Position numbers and translations under genes: made by a program. Shown here one piece after another: positions 7,283-14,994 of a stretch of DNA of 64,000 bases. The notes beneath the pieces were generated by a model. The model made no database searches and was not told the DNA's origin. It was given only the letters and a program-made list of their open reading frames with translations. The DNA comes from Prauserella alba. GTDB taxonomy: Bacteria; Actinomycetota; Actinomycetes; Mycobacteriales; Pseudonocardiaceae. Positions within the stretch are counted from its first letter, which is position 1; every line of letters starts with the position of its first letter. Location of the stretch: positions 496,001-560,000 of the forward strand of contig NZ_JAMTCH010000004.1 of assembly GCF_024171735.1 (NCBI RefSeq), written 5' to 3'.

Positions 7283-8745
7283 AGGCCACCGACCGCGATG
7301 TACTTCGTCTCCAGGAACTCGTCGATGCCGACGGTGCCGCCCTCGCGCCCGAGCCCGGACTGCTTGACGCCGCCGAACGGCGCCGCGGGGTTCGACACGA
7401 CGCCCTGGTTCAGGCCGACCATGCCGGTCTCCATCCGCTCGCTGACCCGGAGCGCCCGGGTGAGGTTCTGCGTGTAGACGTAGCCGACGAGCCCGTACTC
7501 GGTGTCGTTGGCCGCCGTGATCGCCTCGTCCTCGGTCTCGAACGTCGAGATCGGCGCCACCGGGCCGAAGATCTCCTCGGACGTCATCCGGGCCTCCTGC
7601 GGCACATTCGTCAGCACCGTCGGCTGGTAGAAGTTGCCAGGTCCGTCCACAGTGGCCCCACCGGTGAGCACCGTCGCTCCCCGCTGCGCCGCGTCACCGA
7701 CGAGCGCCGAGACCTTGTCGATCGCGGCGGAGTCGATCAGCGGACCCACCACGACGCCGTCCTCGGTGCCACGGCCGATGGGCAGGCCTTCCATGCGCTC
7801 GGTCAGCTTGCGCGAGAACTCGTCGGCCACGGCGCTGTGCACGTAGAACCGGTTCGCGGCCGTGCAGGCCTCGCCGATGTTGCGCATCTTCGCCTGCATC
7901 GCACCGTCGACCGCCGCGTCGAGGTCGGCGTCGTCGAAGACGACGAACGGCGCGTTGCCGCCCAGTTCCATCGACGTCCGCATGACGGTGCCCGCGCACT
8001 GTTCGAGGAGCTTGCGGCCGACCGCGGTCGACCCGGTGAACGACAGTTTCCGCGCGCGCCCGTCGCGGATCATCGGCTCCATCACCCCGCCGGCCTGCGT
8101 GGTCGTCACGACGTTGAGCACGCCGTCCGGCAGGCCCGCCTCCGCCAGGATCCCGGCGAGCGCCAGCATCGACAACGGCGTCTGCGCAGCGGGTTTGATG
8201 ACCATCGTGCAGCCCGCGGCGACGGCGGGGCCGATCTTCCGCGTGCCCATCGCCATGGGGAAGTTCCACGGCGTGATCAGCAGACACGGGCCGACCGGCT
8301 GGTTGGTGACGAGGAACCGCCCGCTGCCGTTTGGCGCGACCGCATAGCCCCCGTCGATCCGCACCGCTTCCTCGGCGAACCAGCGGAAGAACTCGGCCGC
8401 GTAGGCGATCTCGCCCTTGGCCTCGGCGAGCGGCTTGCCCATCTCCAGCGTCATCAGCAGCCCGAGCTCGTCCTGACGCGCCATGAGCTTCTCGTAGGCC
8501 CGCCGCAGGATCTCCCCGCGTTCCCTCGGCGGGTGCGCGGCCCAGTCGGCCTGCGCGGTGGACGCGGCCTCGAGCGCGGCGATGCCGTCCTGCGGCGAGG
8601 CGTCCGCCACGGCGCACAACGCATCACCCGTCGCCGGATCGTGGACGTCGAACGTCGCGTTTCCGGCCGCCGGGGCCCATTTGCCGCCGATGAACAGTTC
8701 CTTGTTCACCGCCGAGACGACACCGGCTTCACTGACCGTGCTCAT
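7279..8745 (-). CDS. NAD(P)-dependent succinate-semialdehyde-type aldehyde dehydrogenase
   Basis: 488-residue aldehyde dehydrogenase oxidising an aldehyde to the acid with NAD(P). Visible are the cofactor motif ITPWNFPMA (158-166), FTGSTAVGRKL, the general-base Glu260 in MELGGNAPF, and nucleophile Cys294 in NIGEACTAANRF. The C-terminal PFGGVKQSGLGREGG is typical of GabD-type succinate semialdehyde dehydrogenases, which favours that subfamily. ATG 8745 has GGGAG about ten bases upstream. It is followed by the tartrate-dehydrogenase-like gene with a 4-bp overlap. With the neighbouring aminotransferase it could form an aminotransferase/semialdehyde dehydrogenase pair like GabT/GabD. Confidence 0.87.
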   Translation of the reverse strand: MSTVSEAGVVSAVNKELFIGGKWAPAAGNATFDVHDPATGDALCAVADASPQDGIAALEAASTAQADWAAHPPRERGEILRRAYEKLMARQDELGLLMTLEMGKPLAEAKGEIAYAAEFFRWFAEEAVRIDGGYAVAPNGSGRFLVTNQPVGPCLLITPWNFPMAMGTRKIGPAVAAGCTMVIKPAAQTPLSMLALAGILAEAGLPDGVLNVVTTTQAGGVMEPMIRDGRARKLSFTGSTAVGRKLLEQCAGTVMRTSMELGGNAPFVVFDDADLDAAVDGAMQAKMRNIGEACTAANRFYVHSAVADEFSRKLTERMEGLPIGRGTEDGVVVGPLIDSAAIDKVSALVGDAAQRGATVLTGGATVDGPGNFYQPTVLTNVPQEARMTSEEIFGPVAPISTFETEDEAITAANDTEYGLVGYVYTQNLTRALRVSERMETGMVGLNQGVVSNPAAPFGGVKQSGLGREGGTVGIDEFLETKYIAVGGL

Positions 8746-9083
8746 GCCACAGCTCCCAAGTTCGTCGAAGATCCCACGTGCGATCGGGGTTCCCGGTCCG
8801 CGCACAGCCGACCCATGACCGAGTCAGGACGCCCCTCGCCGGAACACGTGCCGCGTCGCGCGGGCATCGGGTTCCTGTCGCGCGAGGTGTCATTGCGCCG
8901 CCTGCACGGCTATGCTACGAACATTGTTGACAATCTACAACCCCGTCGGCAGCGGACTCCGGACCCGGAACCGCGCCCCGACGGCGCCGGGTTCGAGCCT
9001 GGACCGGAACCACCGCGTCCGGCAACCGGTGACACCGACGTCCACCGAGGTCAGCCCCCGGAACCCGAGAAGGAGCCGCAGTC
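8746..9083. promoter_or_regulatory. Divergent control region with GntR operator copy 2
   Basis: 338-bp gap between the divergent aldehyde dehydrogenase and aminotransferase genes. ATTGTTGACAAT at 8923-8934 is the reverse complement of the operator at 3804-3815. Just upstream, TATGCT (8911-8916) with TGTCAT 17 bp before it could be the -10/-35 of the rightward promoter, placing the operator right behind it as a roadblock. AAGGAG (9070-9075) is the ribosome site for the aminotransferase. No gene is seen in the gap. Confidence 0.65.
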
Positions 9084-10337
9084 ATGGCCACGCTGTCCCC
9101 TCTGCTCAAGCAGGCGACCCCGGTCGTCGTCGACCACGGCGAAGGTGCGTATCTCTACGACACCGACGGCCGCAGGCACCTCGACTTCACCGCGGGCATC
9201 GGTGTCACCAGCACCGGGCACTGCCACCCGCGCGTCGTCGCCGCCGCACAGGAACAGGTCGGCAAACTGGTTCACGGCCAGTACACGACCGTCATGCACA
9301 AGCCGCTGCTCGAACTGTCGGAGCGACTCGGCGACGTGCTGCCCACCGGCCTCGACTCGTTGTTCTTCGCCAACTCGGGCAGCGAGGCCGTCGAGGCGGC
9401 GCTGCGGCTCGCGCGACAGGCCACCGGCAGGCCGAACGTCGTGGTGTTCCAGGGCGGATTCCACGGCCGCACCGTCGCCACCGCCACCATGACCACCTCC
9501 GGCACGCGATTCAGCGCAGGCATCTCGCCGCTGATGGGTGGCGTCCACATGGCACCGTTCCCGTTCGCCTACCACTACGGCTGGGACGAGAAGACCGCCA
9601 CCGACTTCGCTCTGCGCGAGCTCGACTACCTGTTCGCCACCGCGACCGCCCCCGGCGAGACGGCCGCGTTCTTCATCGAGCCGATGCTGGGCGAGGGCGG
9701 CTACGTCCCCGCCAATCCCGAGTTCATGGCGGGCCTGCGCGAGCGCGCCGACGAACACGGCATCCTGCTCGTGGTCGACGAGATCCAGACCGGGTTCGGC
9801 CGCACGGGCAAGTTCTGGGGTCACGATCACTTCGGCGTGCAGCCGGACGTCATCACGATCGCCAAGGGACTGGCCAGCGGCTTCCCACTGTCGGGCATCG
9901 CGGCGTCGGCCGAGTTGATGGCGAAGGCGTTCCCAGGCTCGCAAGGCGGCACCTACGGCGGCAACGCCGTGTCGTGCGCCGCGGCCGTCGCCACCCTCGA
10001 CGTCATCCGCGACGAGAACCTGGTCGCCAACGCCGCCGAACGAGGCGAGCAACTGCTCGCCGGTGCGCGCGCGGTCGCCGACAAGACTCCCGCGATCGGT
10101 GACGTGCGCGGCCTCGGCCTGCTCGTCGGCTCGGAGTTCACCACCGCCGACGGTAAGCCGGACAACACGACGGCGCAGGCGGCGCAGAAGCTGGCCGCCG
10201 AACGGGGCCTGCTGATGCTCACGTGCGGGGCCTACATGAACGTGGTGCGCATGATCCCGCCGCTGGTCGTCACGTCCGAACAGGTGGACGAGGCACTGGA
10301 GATCTGGGCCGGTGTCGTGGCCGAGGTGACGAAGTAG
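9084..10337 (+). CDS. Class III PLP-dependent aminotransferase (GabT/ArgD-like)
   Basis: 417-residue pyridoxal-phosphate enzyme of aminotransferase class III, which includes 4-aminobutyrate and acetylornithine aminotransferases. Features: substrate-side NSGSEAVEAALRLAR (97-111), ring-stacking FHGRT (126-130), VVDEIQTGFGRTG with Asp232 pairing with the PLP nitrogen, and Schiff-base Lys261 in ITIAKGLASG. The family moves an amino group to 2-oxoglutarate or pyruvate. With the adjacent semialdehyde-type dehydrogenase an omega-amino acid substrate is plausible but not proven. AAGGAG precedes ATG 9084. Control is probably by the GntR operator 150 bp upstream, and a DUF3830 gene follows after 14 bp. 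Confidence 0.87.
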   Translation: MATLSPLLKQATPVVVDHGEGAYLYDTDGRRHLDFTAGIGVTSTGHCHPRVVAAAQEQVGKLVHGQYTTVMHKPLLELSERLGDVLPTGLDSLFFANSGSEAVEAALRLARQATGRPNVVVFQGGFHGRTVATATMTTSGTRFSAGISPLMGGVHMAPFPFAYHYGWDEKTATDFALRELDYLFATATAPGETAAFFIEPMLGEGGYVPANPEFMAGLRERADEHGILLVVDEIQTGFGRTGKFWGHDHFGVQPDVITIAKGLASGFPLSGIAASAELMAKAFPGSQGGTYGGNAVSCAAAVATLDVIRDENLVANAAERGEQLLAGARAVADKTPAIGDVRGLGLLVGSEFTTADGKPDNTTAQAAQKLAAERGLLMLTCGAYMNVVRMIPPLVVTSEQVDEALEIWAGVVAEVTK

Positions 10338-10351
10338 CGGGCGGGCACGCG

Positions 10352-10849
10352 ATGAGCAGGTACATCACGATCACCCTCGACAAGCGTGGCGTGTCCTGCC
10401 GTGCGCGCCTGCTCGACGACGAGGCGCCGCGGACGTGCCGGGCCGTGTGGGACGCGCTGCCGCAGAGCGGGTCGGCGTATCACGCGAAGTACGCCAGGAA
10501 CGAGATCTACACGCTCGTGCCGCCGCTGCCCGAACCGAAGCCGGGACGGGAGAATCCGACGGTCACCCCGATTCCCGGCGACGTCTGCTACTTCGGCTTC
10601 GAACCGTGGGAGATCGGCAACCCCGCCTACGGTTACGACGACGGCAGCGAGGCGCACAGCGACCGGGGCGCCACCGACCTGGCGATCTTCTACGGCCGCA
10701 ACAACCTGCTCATCAACGGCGACGCGGGCTGGGTGCCCGGCAACGTGTTCGCCACGATCGAGGAGGGCCTCGACGCAATGGCGAGCGCGGCACAGGACAT
10801 GTGGCTGCGCGGCGTCGAGGGCGAGACGATGACGTACGCACGCGACTGA
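10352..10849 (+). CDS. DUF3830 family protein
   Basis: 165-residue soluble protein recognised as DUF3830, a family with a predicted cyclophilin-like fold and no established activity. Conserved stretches: YITITLDKRGVSCRARLLDD, CRAVWDALPQSGSAYHAKYARNE split by short loops, IPGDVCYFGFEPWEIG, and DLAIFYGRNNLLINGDAGWVPGNVFA. No signal peptide or membrane helix. ATG 10352 lies 14 bp after the aminotransferase stop, so it is probably co-transcribed, and a strong hairpin at 10867-10902 closes the unit. The gene order suggests a role in handling the small carboxylate processed by this module; that is inference. Confidence 0.8.
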   Translation: MSRYITITLDKRGVSCRARLLDDEAPRTCRAVWDALPQSGSAYHAKYARNEIYTLVPPLPEPKPGRENPTVTPIPGDVCYFGFEPWEIGNPAYGYDDGSEAHSDRGATDLAIFYGRNNLLINGDAGWVPGNVFATIEEGLDAMASAAQDMWLRGVEGETMTYARD

Positions 10850-10866
10850 CGCGCACGCGGTCACCG

Positions 10867-10902
10867 GCGGGGCGGGCACGCCGAACGGCGTTCCCGCCCC
10901 GC
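10867..10902. terminator. Strong hairpin terminator after DUF3830 gene
   Basis: GCGGGGCGGG (10867-10876) pairs with CCCGCCCCGC (10893-10902), and the inside continues as ACGCCG/CGGCGT, giving 16 base pairs with a single mismatch and a tiny loop. It starts 17 bp after the DUF3830 stop and lacks a long T-run, as is usual in high-GC actinomycetes. Confidence 0.75.
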
Positions 10903-11288
10903 TGTCGTGTCCGCACCGGGACACCCGCAGCCGATCCGGCATTCCCTCGAACGAGTGGTTCGACCGAACTCACGCGACGTGATCCGACATCACCCGACGG
11001 GGAGACGACACGCCGCGCCCGTGGTCCATGATCGTTATCACCGAGCGTCACCAGGATCGCGGTCATCACGCACCGTGATCCCGGATGCCGCGCAGCGGGC
11101 CCACGCGAAAACACGAAAGCCTTACGTGTTTAGACTGAGAAGATTTCACGTTTCACGGCGAGGGCTCCCGCGGACTTTTGACAGCAGCCGGGCGCGCTGA
11201 AAGCGTTGCCGTGCTTTCGAAAGCAACGTGTGCGTCGCGAACACACGGATGTCAACGAATCACTCCAGATACGAAGGAGCCCCTCCAA
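10903..11288. other. Gene-free region with short palindromes upstream of a mini-gene
   Basis: No credible gene is seen. Two palindromes stand out: AAACACG...CGTGTTT (11109-11131, 9-bp spacer) and the perfect GCTTTCGAAAGC (11213-11224), which is also nested in a CGTTGC...GCAACG stem (11204-11228). TTGACA occurs near 11177. They could be operator, promoter or leader structures for the small coding sequence at 11289. Confidence 0.5.
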
Positions 11289-11372
11289 ATGCAGCACTTT
11301 GCGATGCACGGTGGCGACGTCATCACCTCGGTTCTCGCCGGCCTCTCCCACCTGCTGGGCTGGCTGGTCTGA
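11289..11372 (+). CDS. 27-residue hydrophobic peptide
   Basis: Tiny open reading frame with good translation signals: GAAGGAG (11273-11279) nine bases before ATG 11289. The product starts MQHFAMHGGDVI and ends GLSHLLGWLV, so the second half is a short amphipathic or hydrophobic helix. A strong stem-loop follows at 11403-11433. The gene is isolated, with a structured 400-bp region in front. It could be a small membrane peptide, a leader peptide or a type I toxin-like product. Length alone makes it uncertain; the ribosome site plus terminator is the main support. Confidence 0.5.
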   Translation: MQHFAMHGGDVITSVLAGLSHLLGWLV

Positions 11373-11400
11373 ACCACCAGCGAGGACACCTAGAGTGACC

Positions 11401-11435
11401 GAGGGGCCGGTATCGTTGGCGCGGACCGGCCCCTT
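11401..11435. terminator. Hairpin terminator after mini-gene
   Basis: GGGGCCGG (11403-11410) pairs with CCGGCCCC (11426-11433), extended by an A/T pair on the outside and a T/A pair on the inside to 10 bp, with a 13-nt loop. It stands about 30 bp after the stop of the 27-codon gene. Confidence 0.65.
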
Positions 11436-11568
11436 CGGCTCTCTCACGCGCCGGCCCGGTGGCACCTTCACGGGCCGGCGCCCTGCTGTCGGCCGGTGAT
11501 CCACCGCGGCCCCGTGTCACAACGGCGCCGCGGCGGTAACCTGCAGGCGACTCGGAGCGGAGGTGCCC

Positions 11569-13215
11569 ATGGACGCGGATGTCATCGTCGTCGGCGCGGG
11601 ACTGGCCGGACTGGCCGCGACGGCCACGCTGGCCGATGCCGGCAAGCGCGTCATCGTCGTCGAGCAGGAGCCCCCGGCCTCCCTCGGCGGGCAGGCCTTC
11701 TGGTCGTTCGGCGGCCTTTTCCTCGTGGACAGTCCTGAGCAACGCAGGCTCGGCGTCCGCGACTCCCACGAACTCGCCTGGCAGGACTGGGTCGGCACCG
11801 CCGGTTTCGACCGCGAGGAGGACGCCTGGCCACGCCGGTGGGCCGAGGCCTACGTGGACTTCGCCGCCGGCGAGAAGCGGGCGTGGCTCGCCGCGATGGG
11901 CGTGAAATTCTTCCCGGTCGTCGGCTGGGCGGAGCGCGGCGGCTACGGCGCCATGGGCCACGGCAACTCCGTGCCCCGCTTCCACATCACCTGGGGCACC
12001 GGGCCCGGCGTGCTCGACCCGTTCGTGCGGCGCGTCCGCGAGGCCGTCGACCGCGGGCAGGTCGAGTTGCGTTTCCGGCATCGCGTCGACGAACTGACCA
12101 CCTCGGCGGGAACCGTCGACGGCGTGACCGGATCGGTGCTCGCCCCCAGCGGCGTGGCCCGCGGCGAGAGCAGTTCCCGCGAGGTCACCGGTGAGTTCGG
12201 ACTCACCGCTCAGGCCGTCCTCGTCGCCAGCGGCGGCATCGGCGGCAACCACGACCTCATCCGCCGGAACTGGCCCGCCCGCCTCGGACAGGCCCCGCGC
12301 ACGATGCTCTCCGGCGTTCCCGAGCACGTCGACGGACGCATGCTGAGCATCAGCGAGGCCGCGGGCGCGCACCTGATCAACCGCGACCGCATGTGGCACT
12401 ACGTCGAGGGCATCGACAACCACTCCCCGGTCTGGCCGCAGCACGGCATCCGCATCCTGCCGGGGCCGTCGTCACTGTGGTTCGACGCGACCGGCGAGCG
12501 ACTGCCCGTCCCGCTGCTGCCCGGGTTCGACACGCTCGGCACGCTGGCACACCTGCGCCGCACCGGGCACGACCACTCGTGGTTCGTGCTGACGCAGAAG
12601 ATCGTCGAGCGTGAGTTCGCGCTCTCGGGCTCGGAACAGAACCCCGACCTGACCGGCAAGGACCTGAAGATGACGCTGCAGCGCGTCAAGCCCGGTCCGC
12701 CCGGGCCGGTGCAGGCGTTCCTCGACAAGGGCCCCGACTTCGTCGTCGCCGACAACCTCGACGACCTCGTCCGCGGCATGAACGCCAAGACCGACGAGGA
12801 CATGTTGTCGGTCGACCAGATCCGCCGCGAGGTCGTCGCCCGCGACCGCGAGATCCGCAACGAGTTCACCAAGGACATGCAGATCACGGCATTGCGCGGG
12901 GCGCGGAAGTTCCGCGGTGACAAGCTCATCCGCGTCGCCTCGCCACATCGGATGCTCGATCCGAAGGCCGGTCCGCTCATCGCGGTGAAGCTCCACGTGC
13001 TGAGCCGGAAGACGCTCGGGGGCCTGGAGACCGACCTGGACGGCCGCGTACTCGGCGACACGGGCGAGCCGGTGCCGGGCCTGTACGCGGCGGGCGAGGC
13101 GTCGGGGTTCGGCGGTGGCGGCATGCACGGTTACCGCTCGCTGGAGGGCACTTTCCTCGGCGGCTGCTTGTTCACCGGCAGGCGCGCAGGCGAGGCGCTC
13201 GCCAGGACGAGCTGA
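11569..13215 (+). CDS. FAD-binding dehydrogenase (KstD/fumarate-reductase flavoprotein superfamily)
   Basis: 548-residue flavoprotein. The N-terminus DADVIVVGAGLAGLAATATLADAGKRVIVVEQE is the dinucleotide-binding fold. GHGNSVPRFHITWGTGPGVLDPF and the C-terminal LYAAGEASGFGGGGMHGYRSLEGTFLGGCLFTGRRAG complete the FAD site. It fits the group annotated as putative FAD-binding dehydrogenase, related to 3-ketosteroid 1-dehydrogenase and fumarate reductase flavoproteins; the substrate is unknown. ATG 11569 was chosen because GGAGG (11559-11563) lies 5 bp before it; a GTG at 11563 would overlap that site. A TPP enzyme gene follows after 33 bp and is probably co-transcribed. Confidence 0.82.
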   Translation: MDADVIVVGAGLAGLAATATLADAGKRVIVVEQEPPASLGGQAFWSFGGLFLVDSPEQRRLGVRDSHELAWQDWVGTAGFDREEDAWPRRWAEAYVDFAAGEKRAWLAAMGVKFFPVVGWAERGGYGAMGHGNSVPRFHITWGTGPGVLDPFVRRVREAVDRGQVELRFRHRVDELTTSAGTVDGVTGSVLAPSGVARGESSSREVTGEFGLTAQAVLVASGGIGGNHDLIRRNWPARLGQAPRTMLSGVPEHVDGRMLSISEAAGAHLINRDRMWHYVEGIDNHSPVWPQHGIRILPGPSSLWFDATGERLPVPLLPGFDTLGTLAHLRRTGHDHSWFVLTQKIVEREFALSGSEQNPDLTGKDLKMTLQRVKPGPPGPVQAFLDKGPDFVVADNLDDLVRGMNAKTDEDMLSVDQIRREVVARDREIRNEFTKDMQITALRGARKFRGDKLIRVASPHRMLDPKAGPLIAVKLHVLSRKTLGGLETDLDGRVLGDTGEPVPGLYAAGEASGFGGGGMHGYRSLEGTFLGGCLFTGRRAGEALARTS

Positions 13216-13248
13216 ACCCGGCGTTCCAGGAAGGGCGGCAGGACACCC

Positions 13249-14805
13249 ATGAGCGAGGGCATGACCGGAGCGCAGGCGTTGCTGGCCACGTTGGCCGGCG
13301 CGGGTGTCGAGGTGGTGTTCGCCAACCCGGGCACGTCCGAGATGCACTTCGTCGCGGCCCTGGAGGCGGACCCGCGGGTGCGGGGTGTGCTCGGGCTCGC
13401 CGAAGGCGCCGTCACCGGCGCGGCCGACGGCTACGCGCGGATCACCGGCACTCCCGGAGTGACGTTGCTGCACCTCGGACCCGGCCTCGGCAACGGCCTG
13501 GCCAACCTGCACAACGCGCGTCGCGCGCACTCTCCCGTCGTGAACGTCGTCGGCGACCACGCGACATACCACAAGCAGTACGACGCGCCGCTGGAGTCCG
13601 ACATCGACGCCGTCGCCGCAACGCTCGGGCCGGTGGTCCGGTCGACGACGCCTGCGGACGTCGGCAAGGACGCGGCGGCCGCGGTTGCCGCCGCACAGAA
13701 CGCTCCCGGCGGCGTGGCGACCCTGATCCTGCCCGCCGACGCCTCGTGGAGCGACGGCGGCGCTCCCGCACGGCCGATCACACCGGCCCGGCCCACCCCG
13801 TCGTCCACTGTGGACGATGTCGCGTCGGTGTGCCGGAGCGGCGAGCCGGCGGTGATCCTGCTCGGCGGCGACGCGTGCCGCGAACCTGCGCTGCGTGCGG
13901 CGAGCCGGATCTCCGAGGCACTGGGCGTGCGACTGTTCGTCGAGACGTTTCCCGCGCGGTTGGAGCGCGGAGCCGGCCTGCCGGCGGTGGAACGTCTCGG
14001 GTACGTACCCGAGCAGGCCGAACAGCAGCTCAGCGGTGCTCGGCACATCGTCGTCGCCGGCGCGAAGCCACCCACGACGTTCTTCGCCTACCCGGGCAAG
14101 CGCGGCGATCTCGTGCCGTCCGGCGCCGAACTGCATACCCTCGCCGCTCCGGGTCAGGACGTCACGGCAGCGCTCGAAGAACTGGCCGACCTCGTCGCGC
14201 CGGGAGCCGAACCGGCGCTCGCGCCCGCACACCGGCCGGAGCTGCCGACAGGGGAGCTGCTCGTGGCCACCTGGCCCGACGTCATCGGCGCGCTGCTGCC
14301 GGAGAACGCGATCGTCGTCGACGAGACCAACACCTCGGGCCTGCTGCTCGCCGCTGCGACGGCCGGCGCACCGCGGCACGACGTCCTGTCGCTGACCGGC
14401 GGCGCCATCGGCCAGGGCATTCCCGTCGCCACCGGCGCCGCCGTCGCGGCACCGGAACGTCCCGTGATCAATCTGCAGGCCGACGGCAGTGCCATGTACA
14501 CGATCACGGCGTTGTGGACACAGGCCCGCGAAGGGCTCAACGTGACGACGGTGATCCTCAACAACCGCGCGTACGCGATCCTCCGGATGGAGCTGCAGCG
14601 CACCGGTGCCGGCGACGTCGATCCCACCAAGACCGGCCTGTTCGATCTGTCCACACCGGACATCGATTTCACGAGGATCGCCGAGGGAATGGGCGTGCCC
14701 GCATCGGTGGCGACCACCGCGGAGGAACTCGCCGACAGTTTCCGCCGGGCGCTCGCCGAGCCAGGCCCGAACCTGGTCGACGCCCGCATCCCGCCGCTGC
14801 TGTAG
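13249..14805 (+). CDS. Acetolactate synthase large subunit-like TPP enzyme
   Basis: 518-residue thiamine-diphosphate enzyme of the acetolactate synthase/benzoylformate decarboxylase family. Catalytic Glu52 sits in GLAEGAVTGAADGYAR. The TPP/Mg motif is LQADGSAMYTITALWTQARE...VILNNRAY, ending with the usual NN. It lacks a regulatory-subunit gene nearby, and its sequence type is that of acetolactate-synthase-like proteins outside branched-chain amino acid biosynthesis, so a 2-oxoacid decarboxylase or carboligase role in catabolism is more likely. It follows the FAD dehydrogenase by 33 bp, and the pair may act in sequence. A strong terminator lies downstream at 14926-14959. Confidence 0.8.
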   Translation: MSEGMTGAQALLATLAGAGVEVVFANPGTSEMHFVAALEADPRVRGVLGLAEGAVTGAADGYARITGTPGVTLLHLGPGLGNGLANLHNARRAHSPVVNVVGDHATYHKQYDAPLESDIDAVAATLGPVVRSTTPADVGKDAAAAVAAAQNAPGGVATLILPADASWSDGGAPARPITPARPTPSSTVDDVASVCRSGEPAVILLGGDACREPALRAASRISEALGVRLFVETFPARLERGAGLPAVERLGYVPEQAEQQLSGARHIVVAGAKPPTTFFAYPGKRGDLVPSGAELHTLAAPGQDVTAALEELADLVAPGAEPALAPAHRPELPTGELLVATWPDVIGALLPENAIVVDETNTSGLLLAAATAGAPRHDVLSLTGGAIGQGIPVATGAAVAAPERPVINLQADGSAMYTITALWTQAREGLNVTTVILNNRAYAILRMELQRTGAGDVDPTKTGLFDLSTPDIDFTRIAEGMGVPASVATTAEELADSFRRALAEPGPNLVDARIPPLL

Positions 14806-14848
14806 CTCCCGCCGTGTTCTGCGCCCAGCACCGCGTGTCCCCAACCCG

Positions 14849-14927
14849 CGTGTTGCGGATCCCGGGCCTCGTGTTGCGGATTCGGGGTCCCGGAATCTGC
14901 AACACGGGCTCCCGGAACAGCAACACG
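14849..14927. repeat. Nested inverted repeat with GTGTTGCGGAT arms
   Basis: Two left arms (CGTGTTGCGGATCC at 14849 and CGTGTTGCGGATTC at 14870-14883) face two right arms (GAATCTGCAACACG at 14893-14906 and a diverged copy ending 14927). The inner pair matches 13 of 14 positions around a 9-nt loop. It lies between the convergent TPP enzyme and fadB genes, so it may be a terminator or a small repetitive element. Confidence 0.6.
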
Positions 14928-14959
14928 GCCCCGGTCGCGGGGATTCGCGACCGGGGCCG
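14926..14959. terminator. Bidirectional hairpin terminator
   Basis: CGGCCCCGGTCGCG (14926-14939) pairs perfectly with CGCGACCGGGGCCG (14946-14959) over a 6-nt loop. It is placed between the convergent TPP enzyme gene and the fadB-type gene, whose stop is at 14995-14997. Confidence 0.8.
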
Positions 14960-14994
14960 TGCCGTTCGTTCACGCCTGGCTCAGGCGAAGGCGA

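Noticed and set aside
12472-14973. 833-codon open frame on the minus strand
   Set aside because: It runs antisense to the FAD dehydrogenase and TPP enzyme genes, both of which have intact motifs. No domain is recognisable and its composition is a GC-skew artefact.
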